From positions 62,001 through 126,000 of the forward strand of contig JAICSO010000011.1 in the NCBI GenBank assembly GCA_025936825.1: a stretch of 64,000 bases of DNA. Direction: 5' to 3'. Under the pieces are notes generated by a model, which made no database searches, was not told the DNA's origin, and was given only the letters and a program-made list of their open reading frames with translations. The stretch's first letter is position 1; every line of letters begins with the position of its first letter. Source of the stretch: Terriglobales bacterium. Lineage in GTDB: Bacteria; Acidobacteriota; Terriglobia; Terriglobales; Acidobacteriaceae. This document shows, piece by piece, positions 8,016 through 17,662 of this stretch. Both the position numbers and the translations under genes were made by a program.

Positions 8016-9935
8016 TTAAGGAGTAGTTGAGTGCGCCACAGCAACCGCTTGGGTGTGCTCGCGTATCGTGGTGCGCTCAAGGAAGTTTCGGTGCCAGAGT
8101 TCGAAGATCAGCAGCAGCCATAACTCCTGGCCATAGTCGCGACGCCCGCTCAGGTGTTCATTCACCAACTGGCGAACTGCGGGCGGATTCAAATATCCTC
8201 GCTGCAAAGTTTTTGGCTCAAGCAAAATCGGCAACAGCGTGTCTCGAAGTTCCCCCTTCCACCAGTGCGTCAGTGGCATAGCAAACCCCTGCTTAGGACG
8301 ATCCAACCCGGGAACTCCAAGGCGCTCCGCCAGTTTTCGCAACAGATATTTGCGAACACCATTCCGATATTTCCACTCGGACGATAAACCGGTGACCCAC
8401 TCAATCAGCACATGGTCGAGAATTGGACAACGCACTTCGAGTGACGTCGCCATGCTCATACGATCCACTTTGGTGAGTACATCTCCGGTAAGATAACTCT
8501 TGGTGTCGAGGTAAAGAAGTCGGCTGATGCGGTCGGGCGCGCTCGCTTCAGAATACAAATGCCGGACTTCGCCGATCACGTCTTTCCCATTTGCTGCCGC
8601 AAGAAAATCCTTGGAAAACACGCCGCGCTCGCGATCGGTCGTGAGATATCCAACTGTATCCAAGTAGCGATCGCCGCCCTGCAATGATGCATTAAACAAG
8701 AAACGCCGGCCTTTGAAAGACGGCCCCAGCGCCGGATAGATGAAGGTTCGGAACGCCCCGCCAATCCAGGCCGGGATACGTTCATAGGACATGCGGTCGA
8801 GGTGCACAGGATAGCGATCGTAGCCAGCAAACAATTCGTCGCCCCCGTCTCCGGTCAGAGCGACAGTCACGTGTTCCCTGGCGATGCGGCTCACGTGATA
8901 TGTCGGAATCATGGAGGAATCGCCGAACGGCTCCTCCATCATGCGCGTGAGATGGTCAAGGGTTTCGGTAACATTGGGCTCGACGACAAACTCGTGGTGC
9001 TCGGTACCGAATTTCTCGGCGACAGCTCGCGCGTACGGAGCCTCGTTGTAGTCCTGCTTGCCGAAGCCAATAGAAAACGTCTTAACCGGCGAACTGCTGG
9101 CTCGCGCCATCAATGCGACCACCACCGAGGAGTCCACTCCGCCGCTGAGCAGGGCTCCTAGAGGAACGTCGCTGATTAAGCGAACGCGGACTGCCTCCGC
9201 AAGCTGACGCTCCAGTTCCTCAAGACATTCCTGTTCCGACGTAACCTTGGCGGTACCGTAGGCGGGCAGGTCCCAGTACTTCCGAATCGTGACCTGGCCG
9301 TTCTTGTATTCCAACAAATGCCCCGGCGGCAGTTTGGCAATGTCGCGGTATGCGGAATTCGGATCCGGGATGTACTGCAACGAGAAATACTGCAGAAGCG
9401 CGCGGGTATCAATGTTTGAAGAGAGCTCTGGCGCGACAGCCAGAATGGTTTTGATCTCGGAGCCGAAGTAGAGTCGCCCGTTCGTCTGGGCGTAATAAAG
9501 CGGCTTTTTCCCCAGGCGATCGCGGGCGAGCAGCAACGTCTGCCTGCGCTCGTCGTACAACGCAATCGCGAACATGCCACGCAATTTCGCGATACAGTCG
9601 GCGCCTATTTCTTCATACAGGTGCACGATGACTTCTGTATCGCTATGCGTGTAGAACTTGTGGCCGCGCTGTACCAGGCCTTCCCGCAACTCAGGGAAGT
9701 TGTAGATTTCACCATTGAAGACGATCCAGACGCTTTTGTCTTCGTTGTGAATGGGCTGGTGGCCACCGGCGAGATCGATGATGCTGAGCCGGCGCATGCC
9801 GAGACCAACAATTCCGGCCGCACGAACACCTTCGTCATCCGGACCGCGGTGCACGATGGTGGCACACATCTGCCGCACGGTTGCGGCGTCTATGGTTTCA
9901 TCTTTGCGGCCTACGAGGCCAGCTATCCCGCACAC
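8016..9935 (-). CDS. asnB: Asparagine synthase-like amidotransferase of the EPS locus
   Basis: This 639-residue glutamine-hydrolysing amidotransferase starts at a GTG so that the mature N-terminus is MCGIAG, whose Cys2 is the glutaminase nucleophile. The glutaminase domain covers about residues 1-210 (IVHRGPDDEG, FNGEIYN, HSDTEVI). The synthetase domain follows with the PP-loop LSGGVDSSVV near 260 and ALTGDGGDELFAGYDRY near 360. True asparagine synthase is possible, but the position at the end of an EPS operon points to the exosortase-associated group, which may amidate uronic acid carboxylates. That would fit the uronate-forming dehydrogenase at 1422. The gene overlaps the upstream methyltransferase by 13 bases. 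Confidence 0.9.
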   Translation of the reverse strand: MCGIAGLVGRKDETIDAATVRQMCATIVHRGPDDEGVRAAGIVGLGMRRLSIIDLAGGHQPIHNEDKSVWIVFNGEIYNFPELREGLVQRGHKFYTHSDTEVIVHLYEEIGADCIAKLRGMFAIALYDERRQTLLLARDRLGKKPLYYAQTNGRLYFGSEIKTILAVAPELSSNIDTRALLQYFSLQYIPDPNSAYRDIAKLPPGHLLEYKNGQVTIRKYWDLPAYGTAKVTSEQECLEELERQLAEAVRVRLISDVPLGALLSGGVDSSVVVALMARASSSPVKTFSIGFGKQDYNEAPYARAVAEKFGTEHHEFVVEPNVTETLDHLTRMMEEPFGDSSMIPTYHVSRIAREHVTVALTGDGGDELFAGYDRYPVHLDRMSYERIPAWIGGAFRTFIYPALGPSFKGRRFLFNASLQGGDRYLDTVGYLTTDRERGVFSKDFLAAANGKDVIGEVRHLYSEASAPDRISRLLYLDTKSYLTGDVLTKVDRMSMATSLEVRCPILDHVLIEWVTGLSSEWKYRNGVRKYLLRKLAERLGVPGLDRPKQGFAMPLTHWWKGELRDTLLPILLEPKTLQRGYLNPPAVRQLVNEHLSGRRDYGQELWLLLIFELWHRNFLERTTIREHTQAVAVAHSTTP

Positions 9936-10939
9936 CGTTCCACCGCCTCAAGGCTCTCTTCGGACCGCGCTCTCGGCGTACGCGGCGCCGTTCCGCGAAC
10001 TGAGATTTGAACGTTCGCGACGTGGAGGTCTTCCAGTCCGCAGCTTTCGAACCAGCGGAAGACTTCCTCGTACGTGTGCTTTGATTGATACCAGGGCGAG
10101 TACCAGTCGAACGTGTCAAGCACGCGCCACTCGGGATCGGGATCCTGGGCCAGCGGGAGGACCATGCGCATGGTGCCGCTGATAAAGCGTCCGATAAGCG
10201 GAACTTTTCGGATGGCATTGTCCACGGTGTAAAAGGGCACCGCAATCTTGCACAGCCGATGCAGAGTCTTCTGCGACATCTTGCGCGTGTATTTGCGATA
10301 AAAATCGCTGGCGCGATACCAAGGGTTATAGGCGCTGTACAGCCAGATCGCGATCCGACCGCCGGGCTTGAGTAGCCTTGGCAGACTCTTAAACGCCTTC
10401 TCGCAGTCGGGTGTGTGATGCAACACACCCAGGCTGTAAATCATGTCAAAACTCTCCGGCGCGAAGGGAAGCTTGAAAACATCGGCTTGGATGATGGTGG
10501 CGTCGCGATCCGCAAGATTTCTCGCGGCCGCCTCGACCGCCCGGCTGAGATCGATCCCTACGACATGCGCACCCCAGCGGGTGATCACCTCGGCGTAGCG
10601 TCCCATGCCGCAACCGACGTCCAGGACGAGCTTCCCTGCGAAGTCTTCGGGACCAAGCCCAGTCTTTTCCATGAAGTCGAGTTCCGACCTCCGGCTATTT
10701 TCGCCGTCGAGTTGAGTGCGATCATGCTTGAGCCACTGGAAGCCAAAACTTCCGGCATACTCCTGGGCATTTACAAAACGGACCACTCCATCCACCCATG
10801 GATATTCGCGTCCACAGTCCGAGCACGTCATCCCAGCATCGGTGGTTTGGAGATGTCCCTGGCAATCGATACAGCGAAAAATGCCGGCGACCCGATCCGA
10901 AAAGCCTGTCCAAGCTTTCTCTTTGGTTTTGATATCCAT
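9923..10939 (-). CDS. Class I SAM methyltransferase with N-terminal zinc-ribbon
   Basis: The start is taken as ATG 10939; a TTG three codons earlier is possible. Residues 20-45 hold two Cys-x-x-Cys pairs (FRCIDCQG and MTCSDCGREY), a small zinc ribbon of the Trm112-like kind. The methyltransferase domain begins with LVLDVGCGMGRYAEVI (motif I) near 115, then GIDLS, QADVFKLPF and YSLGVLHHTPDCEKAF, the usual SAM-binding order. The target is unknown; in this operon it may methylate an EPS sugar or lipid carrier intermediate. It lies between the FkbM methyltransferase and the AsnB-like gene, with a short overlap to the latter. Confidence 0.87.
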   Translation of the reverse strand: MDIKTKEKAWTGFSDRVAGIFRCIDCQGHLQTTDAGMTCSDCGREYPWVDGVVRFVNAQEYAGSFGFQWLKHDRTQLDGENSRRSELDFMEKTGLGPEDFAGKLVLDVGCGMGRYAEVITRWGAHVVGIDLSRAVEAAARNLADRDATIIQADVFKLPFAPESFDMIYSLGVLHHTPDCEKAFKSLPRLLKPGGRIAIWLYSAYNPWYRASDFYRKYTRKMSQKTLHRLCKIAVPFYTVDNAIRKVPLIGRFISGTMRMVLPLAQDPDPEWRVLDTFDWYSPWYQSKHTYEEVFRWFESCGLEDLHVANVQISVRGTAPRTPRARSEESLEAVERCAG

Positions 10940-10968
10940 GAAGTCCAATCCCCGTTAGCGGTTCAGTC

Positions 10969-11820
10969 TTAGCGTTCCTGCGGCGTGCAAAAGATGTGGC
11001 TTGGGCGACGATCGCCAAGGGTCGCGCGCGTTAGATAATCCTGGTGCTCCACATCGTAGATTTTGTATCCGTGCTCCTCCAGGAAAGCGGTTACGGCCTG
11101 CGAATTTTCGGTCTTCTCCTTGAGAGTGGCCCCGTGCATCTCGATGTACAACTCCGGCCGGCGCTCGCGAAGCAGTCGTTGCATCCCTTTCAGTGCGTTC
11201 AATTCCATGCCTTCAATATCGATCTTGATCATGTCAGGCAAGGGTAGCGAGTTTTCTTCCACTTCGGTGTCCAACGGGCGCACGGCAATGGAAGTGGTTT
11301 GCGCCGACTTCACTGAACCGCCGATCTGATTTTTAATCGCTGCGTCTCCCGAACCCGCACCGGGCATCAGGGGATCGTAAACCAGTTCAATGCTCCCGGG
11401 GACGTCAGAGATTCCCCGCTGCAGAATAGTCACATTGTTCAGGTGATTCAGTTTGACATTCACAATCGCGCGGCCATAGTTCCGCGGATTCGGCTCCCAC
11501 GAGATCACCTGCTTGGCTTTGCTCGCGAAAAAAAGCGTGACCAGACCTTCGAAAGCCCCGATGTCGTAAACCGTCTTGCCTTCCAGTGGCAACTGGCGCA
11601 GAAAATCTGTTTCCGCGGTGTCGCTGGCTTGTCCAGGAAGAAAACCGAGTCCCCCACGACGGCGCATTCCCGTCGCCAGCCCATGCCGGATGGTATATGT
11701 GTAATTCCCAAACAGCCTTTGACTGAGAAATGCCACCACCAAGTGCCGCAGCCCGAAATGCCCACTCCTGAAGCTCTTCATCGTCTCCCGCTCTGCTGTT
11801 ACAGCCTCGGAATTGACCAC
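10969..11820 (-). CDS. FkbM-family methyltransferase
   Basis: The 283-residue protein begins with GTG 11820, preceded by GGGGAG; an ATG at 11781 preceded by GGGAG is an equally plausible start. The FkbM fold is visible as VYDIGAFEGLVTLFFA (motif I), VISWEPNPRNY, the GSGD region, and DMIKIDIEGMELNALKGM near 195, then PELYIEMHG. FkbM enzymes are SAM-dependent O-methyltransferases first known from macrolide synthesis and common in surface polysaccharide loci. It probably methylates a hydroxyl on the EPS. It lies in the long leftward operon, 62 bases after the polymerase/ligase gene. Confidence 0.88.
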   Translation of the reverse strand: MVNSEAVTAERETMKSFRSGHFGLRHLVVAFLSQRLFGNYTYTIRHGLATGMRRRGGLGFLPGQASDTAETDFLRQLPLEGKTVYDIGAFEGLVTLFFASKAKQVISWEPNPRNYGRAIVNVKLNHLNNVTILQRGISDVPGSIELVYDPLMPGAGSGDAAIKNQIGGSVKSAQTTSIAVRPLDTEVEENSLPLPDMIKIDIEGMELNALKGMQRLLRERRPELYIEMHGATLKEKTENSQAVTAFLEEHGYKIYDVEHQDYLTRATLGDRRPSHIFCTPQER

Positions 11821-11882
11821 GTTCTCCCCTTGACCGATCGATATAACTACATGGCGTCCGACGCCACGCGAGCGCTGCGACT

Positions 11883-13316
11883 CTAGTAGGTGCGCGCCAA
11901 AGAAGGCTGGCGGTTCTTATATGGAAGCCCCTTGCTCGCACTTAAAGATCCATTCCCCGTTGGTTTGGATGGAACCGGTTCTGGCTCCGCAGACAAACCG
12001 ATGCGGTAGAGAGCAGCTACGTATCCAACCATGAAATAAGGAAAGAGATTGTAGGTCGTTGATGCAAAGGCGGCGCCGACAATGTAGGCGAACATCCCCG
12101 CCCGTAACGCACTCGTAAATAACCGTAGTTGCGGATCAGTTTCGAACGCCGCGCTCTTGCTCACATGCTTCAAGTTTCGAAAGGTGAGCACAATAATCGT
12201 AAGGAACAGCGCAAGCGCCGGCAGACCCGCTTCAGAACTCAGCTCTGTGTAAGTATTGTGGGTGACGTGCCAAGATTCAGTAATCGCCTGAAAGTTGCCA
12301 GGGCCGACGCCAAAAATCGGATGGTGCAAGGAAACTCGAATACTTTCCATCAACAACTCGCGGCGTGCATCGAGTGACCCGTGGTCACCCGAATTCTCCA
12401 CCTCACCGCCTTCCACAAGAGTCTTGATTCGAGCCGTATAGTTTGGCTTGGTGAGACCCACACCCAGTCCTAGCATTACGACGAAAATTGCGGCGGCAAC
12501 GACTTGCGGTCGTTTACCTCTAATTCCGAACTCCCACACGCAAATCATGAAACAAATCACCATCGCAATTAGACCGCTGCGGGAATAGGTCGCAATTACC
12601 CCGTAGAGCAAGAACAGCAAGGCCCCGCCCCAAAGTACCTTTTTGAGGATCCCCTTCGTGGCGTAGAAAAACGCCAAGCACAACGGGAAGTTGATTGCGA
12701 TGTTGATCGCGAAATCGTTGGGGTTCGAAAAAACGCCTCCCAGTCCCCACAATCGATATTGCCCGGTCAAACTTGTCTGTGGGTGGATGATGATGGAAGC
12801 AATCGTCATCACAGAGACTGAGACCGCCTGCACCCAAAGGAGGCGTCGCAGATCGTCCATCGAGCCGACGATCATGCTGATCAGCAAAGCAACGATCACC
12901 GCTTTCGAGAAGTCGTCTCGCACCACTTGGAACGCTCCCCCTCGCCAAAATGCGAAGGGCACAGTGAGGCACATGTGCACAAACAGCACGAGCACAAGCT
13001 TGATCACAAGCGGCATCTTCGTCTTGAGCCGTGCCCAACTTAACAGCAACCCGGCGAGCGCCAAGCCTCCAGAGATTTTGCCAACTGGGATGATGGCCAT
13101 TCCCGGGATAAAGTCTTCCGGGCGGGCATAATACAGAAAACTAAAAGTCAATAACGCGCCATATGCTAGTGTCGCGCGTCGCTGAACGAACTTCGGCGAA
13201 CTCGCGACGCTCTGCGCAGCCTTCGCTTGGACTGGTGAAGTACTCGTTGATTTCGGTGTCAACGCGGGCTTCTTCGCGATGGTTCCGTTCCCGAATTTCT
13301 GATCATAGAACGTCAT
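11883..13316 (-). CDS. O-antigen ligase / Wzy-like membrane protein, exosortase-associated
   Basis: The start is taken as ATG 13316, whose ATGA overlaps the glycosyltransferase stop; a TTG start at 13325 is the alternative. A cytoplasmic N-terminus of about 50 residues precedes roughly ten hydrophobic helices. The sequence YYARPEDFIPGMAIIPVGKISG is characteristic of the O-glycosylation ligase family that accompanies exosortase systems. The Wzy_C-like loop contains ESIRVSLHHPIFGVGPGNFQ and HNTYTELSSEAGL near 340-385, the conserved His-rich ligase/polymerase signature. It should polymerise the EPS repeat units in the periplasm or transfer glycans to acceptor proteins; the two are not separable from sequence. 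Confidence 0.88.
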   Translation of the reverse strand: MTFYDQKFGNGTIAKKPALTPKSTSTSPVQAKAAQSVASSPKFVQRRATLAYGALLTFSFLYYARPEDFIPGMAIIPVGKISGGLALAGLLLSWARLKTKMPLVIKLVLVLFVHMCLTVPFAFWRGGAFQVVRDDFSKAVIVALLISMIVGSMDDLRRLLWVQAVSVSVMTIASIIIHPQTSLTGQYRLWGLGGVFSNPNDFAINIAINFPLCLAFFYATKGILKKVLWGGALLFLLYGVIATYSRSGLIAMVICFMICVWEFGIRGKRPQVVAAAIFVVMLGLGVGLTKPNYTARIKTLVEGGEVENSGDHGSLDARRELLMESIRVSLHHPIFGVGPGNFQAITESWHVTHNTYTELSSEAGLPALALFLTIIVLTFRNLKHVSKSAAFETDPQLRLFTSALRAGMFAYIVGAAFASTTYNLFPYFMVGYVAALYRIGLSAEPEPVPSKPTGNGSLSASKGLPYKNRQPSLARTY

Positions 13317-14431
13317 CTGGTCCAAACCGGCTTTCTGCCGCTCACGAATTTTGCGAACGCAACCAACGCCGCTACATTCAAGAGCACAAATGTGAACGCC
13401 GCATCAGCGCCGCGCGCGAGCAGACCACGTCCAGCTTGTACAATCGCCAACAAACCGAGCGCGTAAAAGGCTAGCTGAAGGAGTAGTAGGGTTCTGAAGA
13501 ATGCTCCACTCAGCAGCGCCGACGTCACCAGTGTCGTCGCAAGCGCAAACGGCATGATCAACCGGCAGAGCTTGTGGCTCACAAACTCGAATCGGATCGG
13601 ATTCTGTCGCGTCAGAAGCCAGGGCGCAAGTTGCAGAAGTTGATAGTTGCCGGTAAGCGTCCGCACCTTGCGAGCAAACTCCCGGCCCGTACCCTGACTG
13701 GCCAGATCCCACGCATGAGCGCGTTCATCGAACACCACTCGGAAGCCCTGGCGAACCACGTTCATCGGAATAAAGACGTCATCCAGAATCGTATCGACCG
13801 GGACTGATACAAGCAGCTTTCGGCGCACCGCATAGAACGCGCCCGTCGCGCCCACGACCGAGCCGGATGCGGATTCTGCCTGGCGAATCTGCTTCTCCAT
13901 GCGCCAGTAGAGGCCGACGCCGCGCGCAGATTCGCCGGCATGCGGATCACCCAGCAACAATTCACCGCTGGCGCACCCGACAGAAGGGTCCGCGAAATTC
14001 TCCATGAGCAACTGCAACGCTCCGGACTCAATCTCCTGACGAGCGTCGGTAAACACCACCACGTCATTCGTTGCTATGTTCAGCGCTTCATTTAGCCCCG
14101 CGGCCTTACCTCGTGCTTCGGTCAGAAGTACCGACCGGATTCGGCTCGAAGCATGCTCCCGAAGCGCACGCTCTGTACCGTCCGATGATCCGTCAGAAAC
14201 GATCACGATCTCACATTTATCAGCGGGGTAGTTCAGAGATAGCAGGTTTCGCAGTTTGCGGTCGAGGATTGCCATCTCATTGCGAACAACCATCACGATC
14301 GAAATCGACGGTAAAAATTCCGCGCGACGAACGGGAGCCGATTTCCATCTCCCGCGTACCCACAGCCACGCCGGATACCCGAAGTAGGTGTAGGCAATGA
14401 CCGCAACCGAAGACCAAAAAAACCATCTCAT
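13313..14431 (-). CDS. Membrane glycosyltransferase family 2
   Basis: This 372-residue protein has one N-terminal membrane helix (FFWSSVAVIAYTYFGYPAWL) and two or three near the C-terminus, enclosing a GT-A domain. Motifs include SIVMVVRNE, IVIVSDGSSDGTE, VVFTDARQEIE (metal site region), GATGAFYAVRR and DDVFIPMNVVRQGFRV, where the acidic pair supplies the catalytic base. It resembles processive or single-transfer GT2 enzymes such as EpsF/ExoO-like proteins, with a non-canonical end motif (RKVRTLTGNYQLL). The stop overlaps the ATG of the polymerase gene, and its own ATG overlaps the stop of the priming transferase, so synthesis is coupled. Confidence 0.88.
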   Translation of the reverse strand: MRWFFWSSVAVIAYTYFGYPAWLWVRGRWKSAPVRRAEFLPSISIVMVVRNEMAILDRKLRNLLSLNYPADKCEIVIVSDGSSDGTERALREHASSRIRSVLLTEARGKAAGLNEALNIATNDVVVFTDARQEIESGALQLLMENFADPSVGCASGELLLGDPHAGESARGVGLYWRMEKQIRQAESASGSVVGATGAFYAVRRKLLVSVPVDTILDDVFIPMNVVRQGFRVVFDERAHAWDLASQGTGREFARKVRTLTGNYQLLQLAPWLLTRQNPIRFEFVSHKLCRLIMPFALATTLVTSALLSGAFFRTLLLLQLAFYALGLLAIVQAGRGLLARGADAAFTFVLLNVAALVAFAKFVSGRKPVWTR

Positions 14432-15801
14432 TGCGCGCCTCGCCCAAGCAGCACAATCTTGACGGTCTGGAACATGATCATGAGATCAAGTCCGAGCGAA
14501 GCATTCTTGATGTAGTAGAGATCGTATTGCAGCTTCTCTTTCGAGTCCTCGACGGTGTTCCCGTACTTGTACTTAACCTGCGCCCAACCCGTGATGCCCG
14601 GTCGAACCGCGCTGCGAACAGGGTAATACTGAATCACCTTGGAGAGCATTTCCACGAATTCCGGCCGCTCGGGGCGTGGTCCGACAAAGGCCATATCGCC
14701 TTTCACGACGCACCACAATTGCGGGATTTCATCGAGGCGCGACTTGCGCAGAAACTTGCCAACTCGCGTGATCCGCGGATCGTCATCACCTGCCCAGGTA
14801 GGGCCGGTATCGGATTCCGCATCCTGTCGCATGGTGCGGAATTTGTAGCAATAAAAAACTTTGCCTCCCAGCCCGACGCGTTTCTGCCGATATAAGACCG
14901 AGCCCGATGAATCCAGCTTAATCGCGAGAATCACGAATGGGATGATTGGCAGAACCACAAGCAACAGCACCGCGGATGCAAGAATCGCAATCAAACGCCG
15001 CACGACGAGAAACGTTGCGCTGAAGCGAAACCCTTCGGCGAAAATGAGCCAGCTGGGGTAAAGGTTATCAACTTCAATTCTTCCGGAAATCTTCTCCAGC
15101 CATGAGGTAGCCTCCTCGATTTTCACGCCGTTCAGACGGAGGTGCAGCATCTCCATGACTGGCAGCGTGCCGCGACGGTCTTCCATGGCGACGATCACGC
15201 GATGGACCCGATGCCCTCGAATCAATTCCATCAAGTGAGCGGCGATCGCTTCGCGCGTCGGAGCGCCTTCCACGTTGCCACTCCATCCGGCAACTTCAAC
15301 CCCGAGTTCCGTACGAGTGCGAAGTCCGTTCACCAATCGTTGCGCACGCTCACCAGTGCCCAACACGTATACCCGCTCGCGAAGGTAGGGTCCCTGTGCC
15401 AGCCAGGCGTACGCCAGACGCCACGTGAACAGCGTAGCGGTAACCAAAAGCAGCGCCAGAACAACGGTGTTATTGCCAATCAGGAGATTCGGGAAGATGT
15501 AGGCCAGAGCCGCGGTCAGCAGCGCCAGGATTCCAGGCACCATCAGCAAACGGAAATACAGTTCGCCCCGCTCGTTCCATTGCACTGGCTCATACAGATC
15601 GAACAAATGCGAGAAGATGAGTACCGCAACGGTCGCCACTACGATCTTCAGATACCCGCCCTCGTAGTTCAGCAACACGTAGGCGCTCTCTGGGTGCTGC
15701 CAAATGGTCGCAACCAGAAACGAAATCCAAACCAGCAACGCCTCGCCGCCCAAAAGCACAAGCGTGCGGATCGGATAGTAAACATTGAACAGTCGGATCA
15801 A
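14428..15801 (-). CDS. Undecaprenyl-phosphate sugar phosphotransferase (priming enzyme)
   Basis: The 457-residue protein has about five membrane helices in the N-terminal half with a CoA-binding-like domain (YVLGTGERAQRLVNGLR) between them, then the bacterial sugar transferase domain from about 270. That domain shows DSSGSVLYRQKRVGLGG, YKFRTMRQDAE, RITRVGKFLRKSRLDEIPQL, GDMAFVGPRPERPEF and VRPGITGWAQVKYKYG. It should start each EPS repeat unit by placing a sugar phosphate on undecaprenyl phosphate at the inner membrane. It belongs to the EpsB/WcaJ-like group found with exosortase loci. The first sugar is not predictable. Confidence 0.92.
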   Translation of the reverse strand: MIRLFNVYYPIRTLVLLGGEALLVWISFLVATIWQHPESAYVLLNYEGGYLKIVVATVAVLIFSHLFDLYEPVQWNERGELYFRLLMVPGILALLTAALAYIFPNLLIGNNTVVLALLLVTATLFTWRLAYAWLAQGPYLRERVYVLGTGERAQRLVNGLRTRTELGVEVAGWSGNVEGAPTREAIAAHLMELIRGHRVHRVIVAMEDRRGTLPVMEMLHLRLNGVKIEEATSWLEKISGRIEVDNLYPSWLIFAEGFRFSATFLVVRRLIAILASAVLLLVVLPIIPFVILAIKLDSSGSVLYRQKRVGLGGKVFYCYKFRTMRQDAESDTGPTWAGDDDPRITRVGKFLRKSRLDEIPQLWCVVKGDMAFVGPRPERPEFVEMLSKVIQYYPVRSAVRPGITGWAQVKYKYGNTVEDSKEKLQYDLYYIKNASLGLDLMIMFQTVKIVLLGRGAQ

Positions 15802-15809
15802 GGATTCCC

Positions 15810-16712
15810 CTAGTTCTTGCTTTCAGCCTGCCCATCGCGACCGTAAGCCGCGTAGTAGTACTGCATGTAGGGGGCGAGTTCCGGAGTAATACCATTCAGC
15901 ACGACGCCGATTACGTTGCGCTCCGCGAATTCACGGCGAGCGCGGCGAGCGGCGTCGGTAGGCGTACTGTTGGAACGCACCACGAGTAAGACCCCATCGC
16001 AGTCGTTGGCCATCAATACAGCATCGGTCACAGGAACTGCGGGCGCCGAGTCGACAATGATCCAGTCGAATGTCGCTTCCAAGCGGTTCAGCAGGTTCCG
16101 CAAGCGACCATTAGCCAGCAGTTCCGCCGGATTGGCGCTGTAATTCCCCGCCGGGATGAAGAAGAGGTTTTCCAACGGTCCGCGCTGAAGAATCGAGAAT
16201 TCGTCCGCCTCGGAGCGAAGATATTCAAACAGGCCAGGCCCGGCATCGGTGCCAAGCAATTTGTGCAATTGCGGATTGCGCAGGTCGCCATCGATCAGGA
16301 GAACGCGGCGGCCGTGCTGGCGAGCGAGCACCTGCGCAAGGTTTGCCGATGTAAAGGACTTCCCTTCCTTGGGCAGAGCACTCGTAATCAAAATTTTCGA
16401 GAGCGGCTGTTTCTCGCGCGCCTGGTATAAACGGCTGCGAAGGGTCCGGAACTCTTCCATGCCGGAGGCATGCTCCTCGGAGTTGAAGAAGAGCATGCAG
16501 TTGGTATCAGGAGCCCAGCGAATCTGGCGAGCTTGTGACAGAACAGAGTCCGCGTTGAACGACATCCCCGGTGCCGTGCTGAGGGCAGGCATAGCGGCCG
16601 TGGCCGCCTCGGCCACCTCTACAGCAGCGGGCGTGGTCTCGACTCTCGATCCGGGCTGAGACATCGCCTTCTCCTGTTCGGCCTTCTTCAATGCTTCGTG
16701 GATGCGGCTCAT
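15810..16712 (-). CDS. Bacterial tyrosine kinase, CpsD/exosortase-associated
   Basis: This 300-residue BY-kinase starts MSRIHEALKKAEQEK, the usual N-terminal helix of the exosortase-associated type. Walker A is LPKEGKSFTSANLA near 113, Walker A' LLIDGDLRNPQLHKLLG near 137, and Walker B WIIVDSAPAVPVTDAV near 215. The C-terminal tyrosine cluster YMQYYYAAYG is the likely autophosphorylation site. It has no membrane segment and should work with the separate Wzz-like protein at 17663 to control chain length and export. Its ATGA overlaps the stop of the ATPase gene. Confidence 0.92.
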   Translation of the reverse strand: MSRIHEALKKAEQEKAMSQPGSRVETTPAAVEVAEAATAAMPALSTAPGMSFNADSVLSQARQIRWAPDTNCMLFFNSEEHASGMEEFRTLRSRLYQAREKQPLSKILITSALPKEGKSFTSANLAQVLARQHGRRVLLIDGDLRNPQLHKLLGTDAGPGLFEYLRSEADEFSILQRGPLENLFFIPAGNYSANPAELLANGRLRNLLNRLEATFDWIIVDSAPAVPVTDAVLMANDCDGVLLVVRSNSTPTDAARRARREFAERNVIGVVLNGITPELAPYMQYYYAAYGRDGQAESKN

Positions 16713-17656
16713 AGTTTTCCTTCCTTGGGTAACTCGCGCTCGGGCTCTTTCAGTCGCTCTGCAAGATTAGAAAGCGTCTTCAATGCCTCGGTCAGGTCGA
16801 ACTTATCGGGACTCGGCACGGGAGCCGGGGGCAAGCTTGCGTGGTTGTCGCCCAAATCAAAATCCCTCGCCACAGCGTCGACGATTGTCGGGCCAACCAC
16901 CTTCTGCTGATCAACAAATGCGCTGACCAGGCAGTGTTCGCAAATAAGGTTCACGACTCGCGGAATCCCGCTCGAATAGCGATGGATTGCCGTCAAAGCA
17001 TCGGCGTCGAAAATCTGCTGCCCATTCGAACCGGCGATCCGCAAACGTTGCTGGATATAGGCCCTCGTCTCATCGGCGCTGAGCGGATGAGTCTTCGCTC
17101 GCAACGTCAGCCGTTGGCGCAACTGCCGCAAGTGTGGCTGCTTGAGTTTCTGCTCCAATTCCGTCTGGCCAACGAGTACGATTTGCAGCAACTTCTCGGT
17201 GAAGGTTTCCAGATTCGTTAACATTCGAATCTCTTCGAGCACTTCATCGGCGAGGTTCTGAGCTTCGTCAACGATCAGGACGGCAGTCTCACCGGCGCGA
17301 TAGCGTTCCAGGAGCCAGTTATAAAGCCGCATCAGTATCTGACTCTTAGAGCGGGTTTCGCACGGAATGCCGAAGTCAGCCATCATGTAGTCGAGGAACT
17401 GCGGCACGTTCATCCTCGAGTTGAATACGAAAGCTGTCGGGACCTGCTGAGCCCGCAGCCACTCGAGTAGTTTGTTGATCAGCGTCGTTTTTCCCGTGCC
17501 GACTTCGCCGGTAAGCAACACAAAACCTTTGCGGCTCTGGATGCCGTAGGTCAGGCAGGCGAGCGCTTCCTCCGTGTGCCGCGTCAGGAACAGATAACGC
17601 GGGTCCGGATTGACATTGAACGGGTTTGCCCGAAGGCCAAAGAATTCTTTGTACAT
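16709..17656 (-). CDS. Exosortase-associated AAA ATPase (ExeA/GspA-like)
   Basis: The 315-residue protein begins MYKEFFGLRANPFNVNPDPRYLFLT, the classical start of the ATPase family that accompanies exosortase EPS loci and of ExeA/GspA. Walker A is LLTGEVGTGKTTLINKLL near 48 and Walker B AVLIVDEAQNLADEVLEEIRML near 125. A Leu-Arg-rich sensor region and an Arg finger zone follow, then about 50 proline-rich C-terminal residues. Its cellular job is not firmly known; it probably drives assembly or gating of the EPS export apparatus. It overlaps the downstream tyrosine kinase gene and sits 6 bases after the chain-length gene. Confidence 0.9.
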   Translation of the reverse strand: MYKEFFGLRANPFNVNPDPRYLFLTRHTEEALACLTYGIQSRKGFVLLTGEVGTGKTTLINKLLEWLRAQQVPTAFVFNSRMNVPQFLDYMMADFGIPCETRSKSQILMRLYNWLLERYRAGETAVLIVDEAQNLADEVLEEIRMLTNLETFTEKLLQIVLVGQTELEQKLKQPHLRQLRQRLTLRAKTHPLSADETRAYIQQRLRIAGSNGQQIFDADALTAIHRYSSGIPRVVNLICEHCLVSAFVDQQKVVGPTIVDAVARDFDLGDNHASLPPAPVPSPDKFDLTEALKTLSNLAERLKEPERELPKEGKL

Positions 17657-17662
17657 TCGCGG

